From the NCBI GenBank assembly GCA_018241265.1, contig JAFEEF010000067.1, positions 62,001 through 126,000 on the forward strand: 64,000 bases of DNA, given 5' to 3'. The notes under the pieces are model-generated. The model was not told the origin of the DNA and did not search any database. It saw only the letters and a list, made by a program, of their open reading frames with translations. Shown here piece after piece: positions 19,927 through 29,985 of this stretch. Source of the stretch: Pseudomonadota bacterium. GTDB lineage: Bacteria > Pseudomonadota > Gammaproteobacteria > Burkholderiales > Burkholderiaceae_C. Within the stretch, counting starts at the first letter, position 1. Each line of letters begins with the position of its first letter. Made by a program: the position numbers and the translations under genes.

Positions 19927-20985
19927 TCAAGATGCATCGAGCACGGCGCGCGCCGCCGCGACCAGGTTCTCGCTCGATCCGTCCCATGCGATGGCGAGCT
20001 TCGGTGCCTGCAGGCTTGTGAAGTGGCGCTCCATCGACCGCTCGTAGACCGGATCGTAGTGAGCTTCCAGCAACTCGCGCACGAGGTCCGCCATGCGGCC
20101 TTCCTGCGCGGTGCGCTGCCACGCCCTGACGACGTCCTTGCCGCGCAGCGCGACCAGCGCGTCGAGGCGTACGCACAACTCGGCCGGATCGCGGACGAAG
20201 AAGTCGTAGTCGCGCAGCAGTCCGTCGACCCGCGCGGCGATCGGCAACTGCAGGCGGATGCACGGCGCAGCGCGCAGGCGTTCGACCAGTGCGCCCGGCA
20301 GGCGTAGGTCGCCGACCTTGCGGCTCTCGCTTTCGACGTAGACCGGGCGCTCGGGGTCGTAGCCGCGCAGCGCATCCCAGAGCAAGGACTCGAACCGCTT
20401 CTGCCCGGGTTGCGCGTCGCCCGGCACGAGACCGAGCACCGAGCCGCGGTGGTTGGCCAGCCGCTCGAGGTCGAGCACCTGCGCCCCCTGCGCCGCGAGC
20501 TCGCGCAGCAGCGCGGTCTTGCCCGAACCCGTGGGTCCGCAGATCACGCGGTAGGACAGGCGCGACGGCACGGCCTCGAGCGCGTCGATCACTGCACGGC
20601 GATAGGCGCGGTAGCCGCCGTCGAGCACCTCGACCCGAAAGCCGATCTCGCCGAGCACGGTCGCGAGCGCACCGCTGCGCTTGCCGCCGCGCCAGCAATA
20701 GACCAGCGGCCGCCAGCCCTTGGGCTTGTCGAGCACATGACGCTCGATGTGGCGCGCGATGTTGCGCGCCACGAGCATCGCACCGCGCTTTTGCGCCTCG
20801 AACGGCGAGACTTGCGCGTACTCGGTGCCGACGACCTTGCGCTCGTCGTCGTTCAGCGACGGCCAGTTGACCGCGCCGGGCAGATGGTCCTCGGCGTATT
20901 CGCTTTCCGAGCGCGCGTCGATCAGCGCATCGAACCCGGCGCAGCGCGCCAGGGCCTCGTCGGCAGCGACTCTGAAGACCGGCAT
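19927..20985 (-). CDS. mnmH: tRNA 2-selenouridine synthase
   Basis: 352 aa. MnmH/SelU/YbbB replaces sulfur by selenium in mnm5s2U34 of tRNAs via a geranylated intermediate. The N-terminal rhodanese domain has the active-site Cys in VYCWRGGKRS, and the C-terminal P-loop domain has GPTGSGKT. HRGSVLGL matches the family. It needs selenophosphate from SelD, which is not in the window. It is convergent with phaB with a 16-bp gap and lies just downstream of glnD on the same strand. Confidence 0.95.
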   Translation of the reverse strand: MPVFRVAADEALARCAGFDALIDARSESEYAEDHLPGAVNWPSLNDDERKVVGTEYAQVSPFEAQKRGAMLVARNIARHIERHVLDKPKGWRPLVYCWRGGKRSGALATVLGEIGFRVEVLDGGYRAYRRAVIDALEAVPSRLSYRVICGPTGSGKTALLRELAAQGAQVLDLERLANHRGSVLGLVPGDAQPGQKRFESLLWDALRGYDPERPVYVESESRKVGDLRLPGALVERLRAAPCIRLQLPIAARVDGLLRDYDFFVRDPAELCVRLDALVALRGKDVVRAWQRTAQEGRMADLVRELLEAHYDPVYERSMERHFTSLQAPKLAIAWDGSSENLVAAARAVLDAS

Positions 20986-21001
20986 GGCGAGGCAACGTCG
21001 C

Positions 21002-23605
21002 TCAGGGCGTCACGGCATCGAGCAGCTCGGTTTCCATCTGGAGCTGACTCTTGTTCTCCTGCAGCGCCGGTCCATCGATCAGGAACGTGTCTTCGGCGCG
21101 CTCGCCCAAGGTCGAGATCTTCGCGAGCTGCAGGTTGATATGGTGATGCGCCAGCACGCGCGCGATCGCATAGAGCAGGCCCGAACGGTCGCTGGTCGAA
21201 ATCGTCAGCAGCCAGCGCTGCGCGCGCTCATCGGGGCGCAGCGTGATGCGCGGCGTGATCGGGAACGACTTGACGCGGCGCGACAGCCGTCCGCGCGACG
21301 GCTCGGGCAGCGCGCCGTCGGCCGAGAGCGCCAGCGCGAGCTGGTTCTCGACGTACGAGATCAGGTCGCGGTAGTGCGGCTCGAACTGCGGGCTGATGAC
21401 CTGGAAGGTGTCGAGCGCGTAGCCGGCGCGCGTCGTGTGCACCTTGGCGTCGAGGATGCTGAAGCCGGCCGAGTCGAAGTAGCCGCAGATGCGCGCGAAC
21501 AGGTCGCGCCGGTCGGGCGCATAGACCAGCACCTGCAGCCCTTCGCCGAGCGACGACAACCGTGCCTGCACGATCGGCTGCGCGGTCTGCACCTGGGCAT
21601 GCAGCGAGCGCGCGTGCCAGGCGATGTCGCCGGCGTCGTGGCGCGCGAAGTAGCTGATCTCGAGGGTCTTCCACAACTCGCCTTCGACGCCGGGCGGCAG
21701 CGACGCGAGGTTCAGCATGTGCCGCGCCTCCTGCTTGCGCGCCTCGATCTCGGCATCGACGTTGGGCCGCGCGCCGCCGAGCGCGCGCAAGGTCAGGCGG
21801 TAGAGGTCCTCGAGCAGCTTGCCTTTCCAGGCGTTCCAGACCTTGGGGCTGGTGCCGCGGATGTCGGCGACCGTCAGCAGGTAGAGCGCCGTCAGCCTCT
21901 GCTCCGAGCCGACCCACTTCGCGAACTCGTCGATCACGTCCGGGTCGGACAGGTCCTCCTTCTGCGCGACGCGCGACATCACGAGGTGCGACTGCACGAG
22001 GAACTCGATCAGCTCGGCATCGTCGCGCTCGATGCCGTGGTCGCGGCAGAAGCGCCGCGCCTCCGTCGCGCCGAGCTCCGAGTGATCGCCGCCGCGGCCC
22101 TTGGCGACGTCGTGGAACAGCGCCGCGACGTAGAGCACGTAGGGCCGGTCCCAGGTCGACGCGAGCTGCGAGCAGAACGCGTACTCGTGCGCATGCTCGG
22201 GAATGAAGAAGCGGCGCACGTTGCGCAGCACCATCAGGATGTGCTGGTCCACGGTGTAGACGTGGAACAGGTCGTGCTGCATCTGCCCGACGATGCGGCG
22301 GAAGACCCAGAGGTAGCGGCCGAGCACGCTGGTCTGGTTCATCAGCCGGAAGGCGTGGGTCTGGCCTTCCTCCGCGCGCAGGATCTTCATGAAGGTGGCG
22401 CGGTTCACCGGATCGTGGCGGAAATCCGCGTCCATCAGGTCGCGCGCGTTGTAGAGCGCGCGCAAGGTGCGCGCCGACAGGCCCTTCGGACCGACCGTCT
22501 GCTGGTAGACCAGGAAGGTCTCGAGGATCGCGTGCGGGTCGCGCTGGTAGAGGTCGTCGCTCACCACCTCCAGCATGCCGCCGCGCTCGAGGAACTTGTC
22601 GTTGATCGGCCGCATCGGCGCGTCCTGCGAGCCGTTGACCTGCTCCTCGATGTTGAGCATCAGGATCTGGTTGAGTTGCGTCACCGCCTTGGCCGCCCAG
22701 TAGTAGCGGCGCATCAGCTTCTCGGAGGCGCGGTGCTCGTGCGTGGCCTGGTAGCCGAAGCTCTCGGCCACCGCTTCCTGCAGGTCGAACACGAGGCGGT
22801 CTTCGCGCCGCCCGGCGATCATGTGGAGGCGGGCACGGATCAGCTTCAACAGGCCTTCGTTGCGCACCAGCTGCTTGGCCTCGAACGGCGTGATCATCGC
22901 GTTGCCGGCGAGCGCGTTCCAGTTCTTGCCGAGGCCGGCCGCGCGCGCGACCCAGATCACGACCTGCAGGTCGCGCAGGCCGCCCGGGCTTTCCTTGCAG
23001 TTGGGCTCGAGCGCGTAGGGCGTGTCCTCGAACTTGCGGTGCCGCTGCACCATCTCGAGCTGCTTGGCGCGCAGGAACGCCTTCGGATCCATGGCGCGCG
23101 TGTTGGCATGGCGGAACGTCGTGAACACACGCCGCGAGCCGCACAGGTAGCGCGACTCGAGCAATGCGGTCTGCACCGTCACGTCGCTCTCGGCGAGCGC
23201 GATGCATTCGCCGACGGTGCGCACGCTCGACCCGATCTCGAGGCCGATGTCCCAGCAGGCGGTGATGAAGTCCTCGATCGCCGACTTCAGGCTGTCCATG
23301 TCGGCCACGTGGGCCGGCGGCAGCAGCAACAGCACGTCGACGTCGGAATGCGGGAAGAGCTCGGCGCGGCCGTAGCCGCCGACCGCCAGCAGCGCGGCGT
23401 CGTCCGGCACGCCCGCAAGGCGCCAGACCGCCAGCAGCGACTGGTCGACGTGGCGCGCGAGGTCGCGCAGCAGGCGCTGCGCCGCCGGTGCGCTGGGCCG
23501 CGCCTTGCCGAAGCGCTCGAGCAGCCGGGCCTTGCCTTCGCGAAAGCGCGTGCGCAGATCGGCCAGGGTCGGCAGGTCGGCAGGCGCCTCCAGCACCGCG
23601 GACAC
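21002..23605 (-). CDS. glnD: [Protein-PII] uridylyltransferase/uridylyl-removing enzyme
   Basis: 867 aa, cytosolic nitrogen sensor that uridylylates PII when glutamine is low and deuridylylates it when glutamine is high. The nucleotidyltransferase motif is [20 protein letters not shown] (about 76-95). The HD-domain hydrolase site is [18 protein letters not shown], and two ACT domains occupy the C-terminal 200 residues (around [20 protein letters not shown] and [20 protein letters not shown]). It lies 9 bp downstream of map, so the two are probably one operon. Confidence 0.97.
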   Translation of the reverse strand: MSAVLEAPADLPTLADLRTRFREGKARLLERFGKARPSAPAAQRLLRDLARHVDQSLLAVWRLAGVPDDAALLAVGGYGRAELFPHSDVDVLLLLPPAHVADMDSLKSAIEDFITACWDIGLEIGSSVRTVGECIALAESDVTVQTALLESRYLCGSRRVFTTFRHANTRAMDPKAFLRAKQLEMVQRHRKFEDTPYALEPNCKESPGGLRDLQVVIWVARAAGLGKNWNALAGNAMITPFEAKQLVRNEGLLKLIRARLHMIAGRREDRLVFDLQEAVAESFGYQATHEHRASEKLMRRYYWAAKAVTQLNQILMLNIEEQVNGSQDAPMRPINDKFLERGGMLEVVSDDLYQRDPHAILETFLVYQQTVGPKGLSARTLRALYNARDLMDADFRHDPVNRATFMKILRAEEGQTHAFRLMNQTSVLGRYLWVFRRIVGQMQHDLFHVYTVDQHILMVLRNVRRFFIPEHAHEYAFCSQLASTWDRPYVLYVAALFHDVAKGRGGDHSELGATEARRFCRDHGIERDDAELIEFLVQSHLVMSRVAQKEDLSDPDVIDEFAKWVGSEQRLTALYLLTVADIRGTSPKVWNAWKGKLLEDLYRLTLRALGGARPNVDAEIEARKQEARHMLNLASLPPGVEGELWKTLEISYFARHDAGDIAWHARSLHAQVQTAQPIVQARLSSLGEGLQVLVYAPDRRDLFARICGYFDSAGFSILDAKVHTTRAGYALDTFQVISPQFEPHYRDLISYVENQLALALSADGALPEPSRGRLSRRVKSFPITPRITLRPDERAQRWLLTISTSDRSGLLYAIARVLAHHHINLQLAKISTLGERAEDTFLIDGPALQENKSQLQMETELLDAVTP

Positions 23606-23614
23606 CGCAGATCC

Positions 23615-24421
23615 CTAGCTCGCGGCCACGAAGGCCGGCGGCGGCGGGCTGCCGGCCGACAGCGTCATCACCTCGTAGCCGGTCTCGGTGACGAGCACGG
23701 TGTGCTCCCATTGCGCCGACAGCGACCGGTCCTTGGTCACGATGGTCCAGCCGTCGCCCATCTCGCGGATCTCGCGCTTGCCGGCGTTGATCATCGGCTC
23801 GATCGTGAACATCATGCCCGGCACCAGCTCTTCGAGCGTGCCCGGTCGGCCGTAGTGCAGCACCTGCGGCTCTTCGTGAAACTTGCGGCCGATGCCGTGC
23901 CCGCAGAACTCGCGCACGATCGAGAAGCCGGCGTTCTCGGCGAAGGTCTGGATCGAATGGCCGATGTCGCCCAGGCGCACGCCGGGCTTGACCTTGACGA
24001 TGCCCTTCCACATGGCTTCGTAGGTCATCTGGCAAAGGCGCTTGGCGGCGATCGAGCCATCGCCCACGACGAACATCCGGCTGGTGTCGCCGTGCCAGCC
24101 GTCCTTGATGACCGTGACGTCGATGTTGACGATGTCGCCGCTCTTCAGCGGCCGGTCGTTCGGTATGCCGTGGCAGACCTGGTGGTTGATCGACGTGCAG
24201 ATCGACTTCGGATAAGGCGTGTAGCCGGGCGGCGCGTAGTTGAGCGGCGCCGGCACGGCGTGCTGCACGTCGACGATGTGGTCGTGCGCCAGGCGGTCGA
24301 GCGCATCGGTCGTGACGCCGGGCTTGACGTGCGCCGTCAGCATGTCCAGCACTTCGGAGGCGAGGCGACCGGCGACGCGCATGCCCTCGACGTCGCCAGC
24401 GTTCTTGATCGAGATCGTCAT
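23615..24421 (-). CDS. map: Methionine aminopeptidase type I
   Basis: 268 aa metalloenzyme that removes the initiator methionine. Metal-site segments are [20 protein letters not shown] (two Asp), [15 protein letters not shown] (His), [10 protein letters not shown] (Glu) and [17 protein letters not shown] (Glu), with the substrate His in NHQVCHGIP. In many Burkholderiales map-glnD is divergent from rpsB; here the divergent neighbour is purL, a local rearrangement or lineage difference. Confidence 0.97.
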   Translation of the reverse strand: MTISIKNAGDVEGMRVAGRLASEVLDMLTAHVKPGVTTDALDRLAHDHIVDVQHAVPAPLNYAPPGYTPYPKSICTSINHQVCHGIPNDRPLKSGDIVNIDVTVIKDGWHGDTSRMFVVGDGSIAAKRLCQMTYEAMWKGIVKVKPGVRLGDIGHSIQTFAENAGFSIVREFCGHGIGRKFHEEPQVLHYGRPGTLEELVPGMMFTIEPMINAGKREIREMGDGWTIVTKDRSLSAQWEHTVLVTETGYEVMTLSAGSPPPPAFVAAS

Positions 24422-24548
24422 GGGCTCGAATTATGTCATCGGCACCCTAGAATTGCGGGTTTCTACCGGGCCACCCCCGGCCCACTACGGTCTCGCGGCC
24501 TGCGCCGCCCGCACCGTGCCCGCTCCGCCAGCGCGAGATCCGCCCGCC

Positions 24549-27500
24549 GTGACTTCCACTCCCAAGCACCTGACCCATTTCGAGGGCGGCAACGCGCTGT
24601 CCGCCTTCCGCGCCCGGGCGCTGCTGCCGCGCCTGCAGGCGGTCGCCAGGCGCATCGTCGCGATCCATGCGCGTCATGTGCACTGGGTCTGGAGCGATGC
24701 GGCGCTGGTGCCTGCCGACCACGACAAGCTGGCTGCGCTGCTGCGCTACGGCGATCCGTACGCAGGCCCGAACGACGGCGCGCTGCTGGTCGTCGCGCCG
24801 CGCCTCGGCACCGTGTCGCCGTGGGCTTCCAAGGCGACCGACATCGCGCACAACTGCGGCCTCGATGTCGTCCATCGGGTCGAGCGCGTCACCGAATACC
24901 GGCTCGAGCTGAAGAACCCGCTGCTCGGCAGCGCCAAGCCGCTCGCCCCCGACGAACGGCAGGCCGCTGCGGCGCTGCTGCATGACCGCATGACCGAGAG
25001 CGTGCTGTACGAGCGCCAGGCCGCCGCGCACCTGTTCGACGCGCAGCCCGACCAGCCGATGGCGCATGTCGACGTGCTCGGCCAGGGCCGCGATGCGCTC
25101 GTCGCCGCCAACCGCGACTTCGGCCTCGCGCTGTCGGACGACGAGATCGACTACCTCGTCGACGCCTTCGCGGCGCTGAAGCGCAATCCGACCGACGTCG
25201 AGCTGATGATGTTCGCGCAGGCCAACAGCGAGCACTGCCGCCACAAGATCTTCAACGCGCGCTGGACGATCGACGGCACCGAGCAGGACCGCTCGATGTT
25301 CCAGATGATCCGCCACACCCACGAGCTGGCGCCGCAGCACACCGTGATCGCCTACAGCGACAACGCGTCGGTGATGGAAGGGGGCGCCGTGCAGCGCTGG
25401 CTGCCGCAGGGCTACGCGAACGCGCCGGTCTACGCGGCGCGCGACGAGACCGTGCACGTGCTGATGAAGGTCGAGACGCACAACCATCCGACCGCGATCT
25501 CGCCGTTTGCAGGCAGCGCGACCGGCGCCGGCGGCGAGATCCGCGACGAGGGCGCGACCGGCCGCGGCTCCAAGCCCAAGGCCGGGCTGACCGGCTTCTC
25601 GGTCTCGAACCTGCACCTGCCCGGCACCGACGAGCCGTGGGAGCGCACGCCCTACGGCAAGCCCGAGCACATCGCGAGCCCGCTGCAGATCATGATCGAC
25701 GGGCCGCTCGGCGGCGCGGCGTTCAACAACGAGTTCGGCCGGCCGAATCTCGCGGGCTACTTCCGCGTCTACGAGCAGACCGTGGGCGAGGGCGAGCAGG
25801 CGCGGCGCCGCGGCTACCACAAGCCGATCATGATCGCTGGCGGCCTCGGGTCGATCTCGGCGTCGCAGACGCTGAAGGAGGCATTCCCGCCCGGCACCTT
25901 GCTGATCCAGCTCGGCGGGCCCGGCATGCGCATCGGCATGGGCGGCGGCGCGGCGAGTTCGATGGCCGCGGGCGCGAACGCCGCGGAACTCGACTTCGAT
26001 TCCGTGCAGCGCGGCAACCCCGAGATCCAGCGCCGCGCGCAGGAGGTCATCAACCACTGCTGGGCGCTCGGCGACGGCAATCCGATCCTCGCGATCCACG
26101 ACGTCGGCGCCGGCGGCCTGTCGAACGCGTTCCCCGAACTGGTCGACGGCGCCGGCCGCGGCGCGCGCTTCGACATGGCGAAGGTGCCGCTCGAGGAGAG
26201 CGGCCTCGCGCCGAAGGAAGTCTGGTGCAACGAAAGCCAGGAGCGCTACGTGCTCGCGGTCGCGCCCGAGGCGCTGCCGCTCTTCAAGGCGATGTGCGAG
26301 CGCGAGCGCTGCCCGTATGCGGTGGTCGGCACCGCGACCGACGAGACCGAGCTGATCCTCCAAGACGGCGAGCGGCGCGCGATCGACATGCCGATGGACG
26401 TGCTGCTCGGCAAGCCGCCGAAGATGCACCGCGACGTGCAGCGCCTCGCGGTCGCCACGCCGGCGCTGGCGCTCGACGATGCGCGCCTCGAGCAGGTCGC
26501 CTTCGACGTGCTGCGCCATCCGACCGTCGCCAGCAAGCGCTTCCTGATCACGATCGGCGACCGCACGGTGGGCGGCCTGTCGAGCCGCGACCCGATGGTC
26601 GGCCCGTGGCAGGTGCCGGTGGCGGACTGCGCCGTCACGCTCGACGACTACAGCGGCTTTCGCGGCGAGGCGATGGCCATGGGCGAGCGCACGCCGCTGG
26701 CCGCGCTCGACGCACCGGCGTCCGGTCGCGTGGCGGTGGGCGAGGCGATCACCAATCTGCTGGCCGCGCCGATCGAGCTCGAGCGCGTCAAGCTGAGCTG
26801 CAACTGGATGGCCGCCTGCGGGGAGCCCGGCGAGGACGCGGCGCTCTACGACACGGTGCGCGCGGTCGCGATGGAACTGTGCCCTGCGCTCGGCATCAGC
26901 GTGCCGGTCGGCAAGGATTCATTGTCGATGCGTACGCGCTGGAGCGATGCCGGCGACGCCAGACAGGTCACCGCGCCGGTGAGCCTGATCGTCAGCGCCT
27001 TCGCGACACTCGACGATGTGCGGCCGGCGCTGACGCCGCAGTTGCAGCCGGGCGACACGACGCTGGTGCTGATCGACCTCGGGCAGGGACGGCATCGCCT
27101 CGGCGGCTCGATGCTCGCGCAGGTGCTCGGGCAGACCGGCAGCGTCGCTGCCGACGGCGTGCCCGACCTCGACGATCCGGCGCTGCTGAAGGCGCTGGTC
27201 GCTGCGATCAACCGCCTGCGCGCCGACGGCCGCCTGCTCGCCTACCACGACCGCAGCGACGGCGGCCTGTGGGCCACGGTCTGCGAAATGGCGTTCGCCG
27301 GGCATCTCGGCGTGAGCCTCAACGTCGACCTGCTCGTCACCGAAGGCGACGGCATCGGCGACAGCCGCGCCGAATACGGCGACTCGAAGAACTGGGCGTC
27401 GCAGGTGAGCGCCCGCCGCGAGGAGCTGACCTTGCGCGCGCTGTTCGCCGAAGAGCTCGGCGCGGTGATCCAGGTGCCGACCGCGCTGCGCAACGACGTG

Positions 27501-28556
27501 ATGCAGACGCTGCGCGAGCATGGCCTGTCGAAGCACAGCCACTTCGTCGGCAAGACCAACGACCGCGGCATCGTCGAGATCTGGCGCGATGCGAAGCAGG
27601 TGTTCGGCGCACCGCTGCGCGACCTGCATCAGGCCTGGGACGACGTGAGCTGGCGCATCGCAAAGCTGCGCGACAACCCGGCCGGCGCCGATGCCGAGCA
27701 TGCCGCTGCCGGTGCGGTCGACGATCCGGGCCTGCACGTGCACCTGACCTTCGAGCCATTGGTGCCGATGGTGGCGCCGATGGTGGCCGCGACCCGGCCC
27801 AAGGTCGCGATCCTGCGCGAGCAGGGCGTCAACAGCCACCTCGAGATGAGCTACGCGATGGACCGCGCCGGCTTCGAGACCTACGACGTCCACATGAGCG
27901 ACCTGCAGGCCGGCCGCGCACGCCTCGACCAGTTCCAGGGCTTCGTCGCCTGCGGCGGCTTCAGCTACGGCGACACGCTGGGCGCCGGCGAGGGCTGGGC
28001 GCGCTCGATCCTGTTCAACCCGAAGCTCGCCGACGCGTTCGCGGCGTTCTTCCAGCGCGGCGACAGCTTCGCGCTCGGCGTCTGCAACGGCTGCCAGATG
28101 ATGGCGGCGCTCGCCGCGATGATCCCGGGCGCACAGGCCTGGCCGAAGTTCACGCGCAACAGGAGCGAGCAGTTCGAAGCACGCCTGTCGCTCGTCGAAG
28201 TGCTCGACAGCCCGTCGATCTTCTTCGGCGGGATGGCCGGCAGCCGCATTCCGGTCGCGGTCGCGCACGGCGAAGGCTATACCGACTTCTCGCAGCGCGG
28301 CGACGCGGCCGCGGTGCAGCGCGCGCTGCGCTTCGTCGATCACCACGGGCGTGCCACCGAGGCCTATCCGTACAACCCGAACGGCAGCCCGGACGGCTTG
28401 ACGTCGGTGACGACGCCCGATGGCCGGTTCACCGTCTTGATGCCGCACCCCGAGCGCGTGTTCCGCAACGTTCAGATGAGCTGGACTTCCGGCGATCGGA
28501 GCGCGGAGAGCCCGTGGATGCGGATGTACCGCAACGCGCGCGCCTGGGTCGGTTGA
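24549..28556 (+). CDS. purL: Phosphoribosylformylglycinamidine synthase (FGAM synthase, large fused form)
   Basis: Fourth step of purine synthesis: ATP- and glutamine-dependent amidation of FGAR. About 1335 aa, the gammaproteobacterial/betaproteobacterial single-chain form. The N-terminal region starts [12 protein letters not shown]. The FGAM synthase core has [16 protein letters not shown] and [11 protein letters not shown]. The C-terminal class I glutaminase has the nucleophile in GVCNGCQMM and the His/Glu pair in [10 protein letters not shown]. No suitable ATG precedes the conserved N-terminus. I chose the GTG (V-T-S-T-P-K) that begins nearest the family's usual start; another GTG about 33 bp upstream is possible. 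Confidence 0.95.
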   Translation: MTSTPKHLTHFEGGNALSAFRARALLPRLQAVARRIVAIHARHVHWVWSDAALVPADHDKLAALLRYGDPYAGPNDGALLVVAPRLGTVSPWASKATDIAHNCGLDVVHRVERVTEYRLELKNPLLGSAKPLAPDERQAAAALLHDRMTESVLYERQAAAHLFDAQPDQPMAHVDVLGQGRDALVAANRDFGLALSDDEIDYLVDAFAALKRNPTDVELMMFAQANSEHCRHKIFNARWTIDGTEQDRSMFQMIRHTHELAPQHTVIAYSDNASVMEGGAVQRWLPQGYANAPVYAARDETVHVLMKVETHNHPTAISPFAGSATGAGGEIRDEGATGRGSKPKAGLTGFSVSNLHLPGTDEPWERTPYGKPEHIASPLQIMIDGPLGGAAFNNEFGRPNLAGYFRVYEQTVGEGEQARRRGYHKPIMIAGGLGSISASQTLKEAFPPGTLLIQLGGPGMRIGMGGGAASSMAAGANAAELDFDSVQRGNPEIQRRAQEVINHCWALGDGNPILAIHDVGAGGLSNAFPELVDGAGRGARFDMAKVPLEESGLAPKEVWCNESQERYVLAVAPEALPLFKAMCERERCPYAVVGTATDETELILQDGERRAIDMPMDVLLGKPPKMHRDVQRLAVATPALALDDARLEQVAFDVLRHPTVASKRFLITIGDRTVGGLSSRDPMVGPWQVPVADCAVTLDDYSGFRGEAMAMGERTPLAALDAPASGRVAVGEAITNLLAAPIELERVKLSCNWMAACGEPGEDAALYDTVRAVAMELCPALGISVPVGKDSLSMRTRWSDAGDARQVTAPVSLIVSAFATLDDVRPALTPQLQPGDTTLVLIDLGQGRHRLGGSMLAQVLGQTGSVAADGVPDLDDPALLKALVAAINRLRADGRLLAYHDRSDGGLWATVCEMAFAGHLGVSLNVDLLVTEGDGIGDSRAEYGDSKNWASQVSARREELTLRALFAEELGAVIQVPTALRNDVMQTLREHGLSKHSHFVGKTNDRGIVEIWRDAKQVFGAPLRDLHQAWDDVSWRIAKLRDNPAGADAEHAAAGAVDDPGLHVHLTFEPLVPMVAPMVAATRPKVAILREQGVNSHLEMSYAMDRAGFETYDVHMSDLQAGRARLDQFQGFVACGGFSYGDTLGAGEGWARSILFNPKLADAFAAFFQRGDSFALGVCNGCQMMAALAAMIPGAQAWPKFTRNRSEQFEARLSLVEVLDSPSIFFGGMAGSRIPVAVAHGEGYTDFSQRGDAAAVQRALRFVDHHGRATEAYPYNPNGSPDGLTSVTTPDGRFTVLMPHPERVFRNVQMSWTSGDRSAESPWMRMYRNARAWVG

Positions 28557-28565
28557 ACGCCGGCC

Positions 28566-29378
28566 TCAGGCCGAACGCGCCGTCGCCGATGCGTGCAGGC
28601 GGCTCAGGCTCGCCGCGGTGGCCGCGTCGGCCGGGAAGAAGGTCTCCAGCGCCAATTCCGACAAGGTGACGTCCACCGGGGTGCCGAACACCGTGGTCGT
28701 GCTGATGAACGACAGCGGTCCAACCTCGCTGTCGAGCACGAACGGCACCAGCACGCTCGATTCCGCAACGGCCGCGCGGCCGTCGAGCGACGGCGCGGGA
28801 TAGCGTTCGAGCTCACGGGCGAGTTCGGCCAATACCGGGTCCGCGCTCGCCGCGACCTGCTGAGCCAGACGGTGCAGCAGATGCATCCGCCAGGCCGGCA
28901 GGTTCAGGATGCGCGGCGCCAGTCCCTGCGGATGCAGGCTCAGCCGGAGCACGTTGACCGGCGGCCGCAGCAGGTCGGGCCAGACCCCGGCCAGCAAGGG
29001 CGGCACCGCGCGGTTGTACGACACGAGCGTCCAATGCCGGTCGATCGCCAGCGCCGGATAGGGTTCGTGGCCCTTGAGCACCCGTTCGATCGCGAGACGG
29101 GCCGCGGCCAGCGCCGGATCGTCGAGGCCGCGCTCGCCGTACATCGGCGCGTAGCCGGCCGCCGTCAGCAAGCGATTGCGCTCGCGCAATGGGACGCCCA
29201 AGCGATCGGCCAGGCGCAGGAGCATTGCCCGGCTGGGCACCGAGCGGCCGGTTTCGACGCAACTCAGGTGGCGCGTCGAGACGTCGGCATCTCCGGCCAG
29301 GTCGAGCTGGCTCAGGCGGCGGCGCTGGCGCCATGCGCGCAATTGCTGACCCACGGTCGGAACGGCGGCGAGGTTCAT
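28566..29378 (-). CDS. XRE-family regulator with MmyB-like ligand-binding domain
   Basis: 270 aa. The N-terminal helix-turn-helix (about 8-65) reads GQQLRAWRQRRRLSQLDLAG then VSTRHLSCVETGRSVPSRAM, typical of XRE repressors. The rest matches the MmyB-like PAS-fold ligand-binding type (PYPALAIDRHWTLVSYNRAV and later PLSFISTTTVFGTPVDVTLS), found in regulators that bind fatty-acid-like ligands in actinobacteria. It is divergent from the RiPP-like operon across 424 bp and could be its regulator, but family members are often tied to a neighbouring oxidoreductase, so this is unproven. Confidence 0.85.
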   Translation of the reverse strand: MNLAAVPTVGQQLRAWRQRRRLSQLDLAGDADVSTRHLSCVETGRSVPSRAMLLRLADRLGVPLRERNRLLTAAGYAPMYGERGLDDPALAAARLAIERVLKGHEPYPALAIDRHWTLVSYNRAVPPLLAGVWPDLLRPPVNVLRLSLHPQGLAPRILNLPAWRMHLLHRLAQQVAASADPVLAELARELERYPAPSLDGRAAVAESSVLVPFVLDSEVGPLSFISTTTVFGTPVDVTLSELALETFFPADAATAASLSRLHASATARSA

Positions 29379-29409
29379 GCCGGCACGATAGCGCAGACCA
29401 GCGAGCAAG

Positions 29410-29430
29410 CCATGACCTGCGAAGTCATGG
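29410..29430. promoter_or_regulatory. Inverted repeat next to the XRE regulator start
   Basis: Perfect 7-bp arms CCATGAC and GTCATGG with a 7-bp spacer, centred about 42 bp upstream of the regulator start. The position suits an autoregulatory operator; binding is not shown. Confidence 0.4.
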
Positions 29431-29548
29431 TGAGGTCGAACATCGGCGCGCCGCCATGAGGCGCCTGCACACCGCCACGGCGCACGGAAACATGAATCGA
29501 ATGAAAGACATGGACAGCACGCTTCGGATGATTTCGGCGGCAGAGTCA

Positions 29549-29561
29549 CCGTTTGAAACGG
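29549..29561. promoter_or_regulatory. 13-bp palindrome CCGTTTGAAACGG
   Basis: Perfect 6-bp arms around a single central base, about 245 bp before the peptide gene. A second candidate operator in the shared regulatory region; no known consensus is matched. Confidence 0.3.
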
Positions 29562-29802
29562 CAGCCTCATCGCGTACGCGCGCACGCGGGCGCGACATGC
29601 GTTCGAACAAGAAGCCAATGAGATCAATAGCTTGACCAAAGCGGCGAAGACACAGCTGCCGAATCGATGCCGGACACCATCACGTTTCACAGTTGACGCG
29701 AAGAAACATCCGCTCGAGGGGTTGCCTGCTTCACTCCGCACGCCGCGCAGGCCCCACTCAGGCCGCGCGGCGATTCCTCAACCATCGAAGCGGGAGAACC
29801 CT

Positions 29803-29910
29803 GTGCAAATCGATATCGTGGAAGTCCTCGACGAACTCGAATCCTTCGAGCTCGTCGATGTGGTGGAGCCGCTGAGCGCAGCCGAAATGGGCTGCCTGAG
29901 CTGCTCGTAA
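29803..29910 (+). CDS. Putative RiPP precursor peptide, 35 aa, C-terminal core with two Cys
   Basis: A GTG start 6 nt after GGGAG opens a 35-residue peptide. Residues 1-28 form an acidic leader (MQIDIVEVLDELESFELV, then DVVEPLSAAE) rich in Asp/Glu and aliphatic residues, with an FELVDV element like the recognition motifs of other RiPP leaders. The C-terminus is MGCLSCS, with Cys31 and Cys34 and two serines. There is no Trp, Tyr, Lys, Arg or His. It is followed by a hairpin and then by an MNIO/partner-protein operon, the usual context of an MNIO substrate. Small size, strong leader/core asymmetry and position support the call; no homology search was possible. Confidence 0.72.
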   Translation: MQIDIVEVLDELESFELVDVVEPLSAAEMGCLSCS

Positions 29911-29921
29911 GCCGAGTCGGG

Positions 29922-29950
29922 GCCGGGAGGCGCCCGCAGCGCTTCCCGGC
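29922..29950 (+). terminator. Strong hairpin between precursor gene and biosynthetic genes (partial terminator/attenuator)
   Basis: 12-bp arms GCCGGGAGGCGC and GCGCTTCCCGGC with one G-U pair and a 5-nt loop, starting 12 bases after the peptide stop. No U-tract follows, so it may protect the short mRNA or partly terminate rather than fully stop transcription. This arrangement would give more precursor mRNA than enzyme mRNA. Confidence 0.55.
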
Positions 29951-29985
29951 TTCCGAGGCTGGACCACCGCGCGAAGGAGGCTGCA

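Larger units (their letters stand above)
29379..29802. other. 424-bp AT-richer intergenic region between XRE regulator and peptide gene
   Basis: No convincing gene is present. The stretch is visibly less GC-rich than its surroundings. It carries two inverted repeats (listed separately) and two TTGAC-type hexamers (29632 and 29693) without a good -10 at 17 bp, so I cannot call a sigma-70 promoter. An in-frame ATG at 29632 would add 57 residues to the peptide gene, but that extension is basic and compositionally unlike the leader. Functionally it must hold the control elements of the 18-kb operon. Confidence 0.6.

Noticed and set aside
24431..24453. Promoter for purL from TTATGT and TAGAAT hexamers
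   Set aside because: Spacer is only 11 bp; not convincing.
20747..24985. 1412-codon plus-strand frame across glnD and map
   Set aside because: Shadow of the minus-strand genes, with no recognisable domain.
29632..29721. Sigma-70 promoter from the TTGAC hexamers
   Set aside because: No acceptable -10 element at 16-18 bp from either hexamer.
29632..29802. N-terminal extension of the precursor peptide to an upstream ATG
   Set aside because: The extra 57 residues are basic and unlike a RiPP leader; a better ribosome-binding site precedes the GTG.
29803..29910. Calling the peptide a methanobactin precursor
   Set aside because: Only one CxxC-like element and no typical methanobactin leader or Mbn transport genes; kept as a generic MNIO-type precursor.
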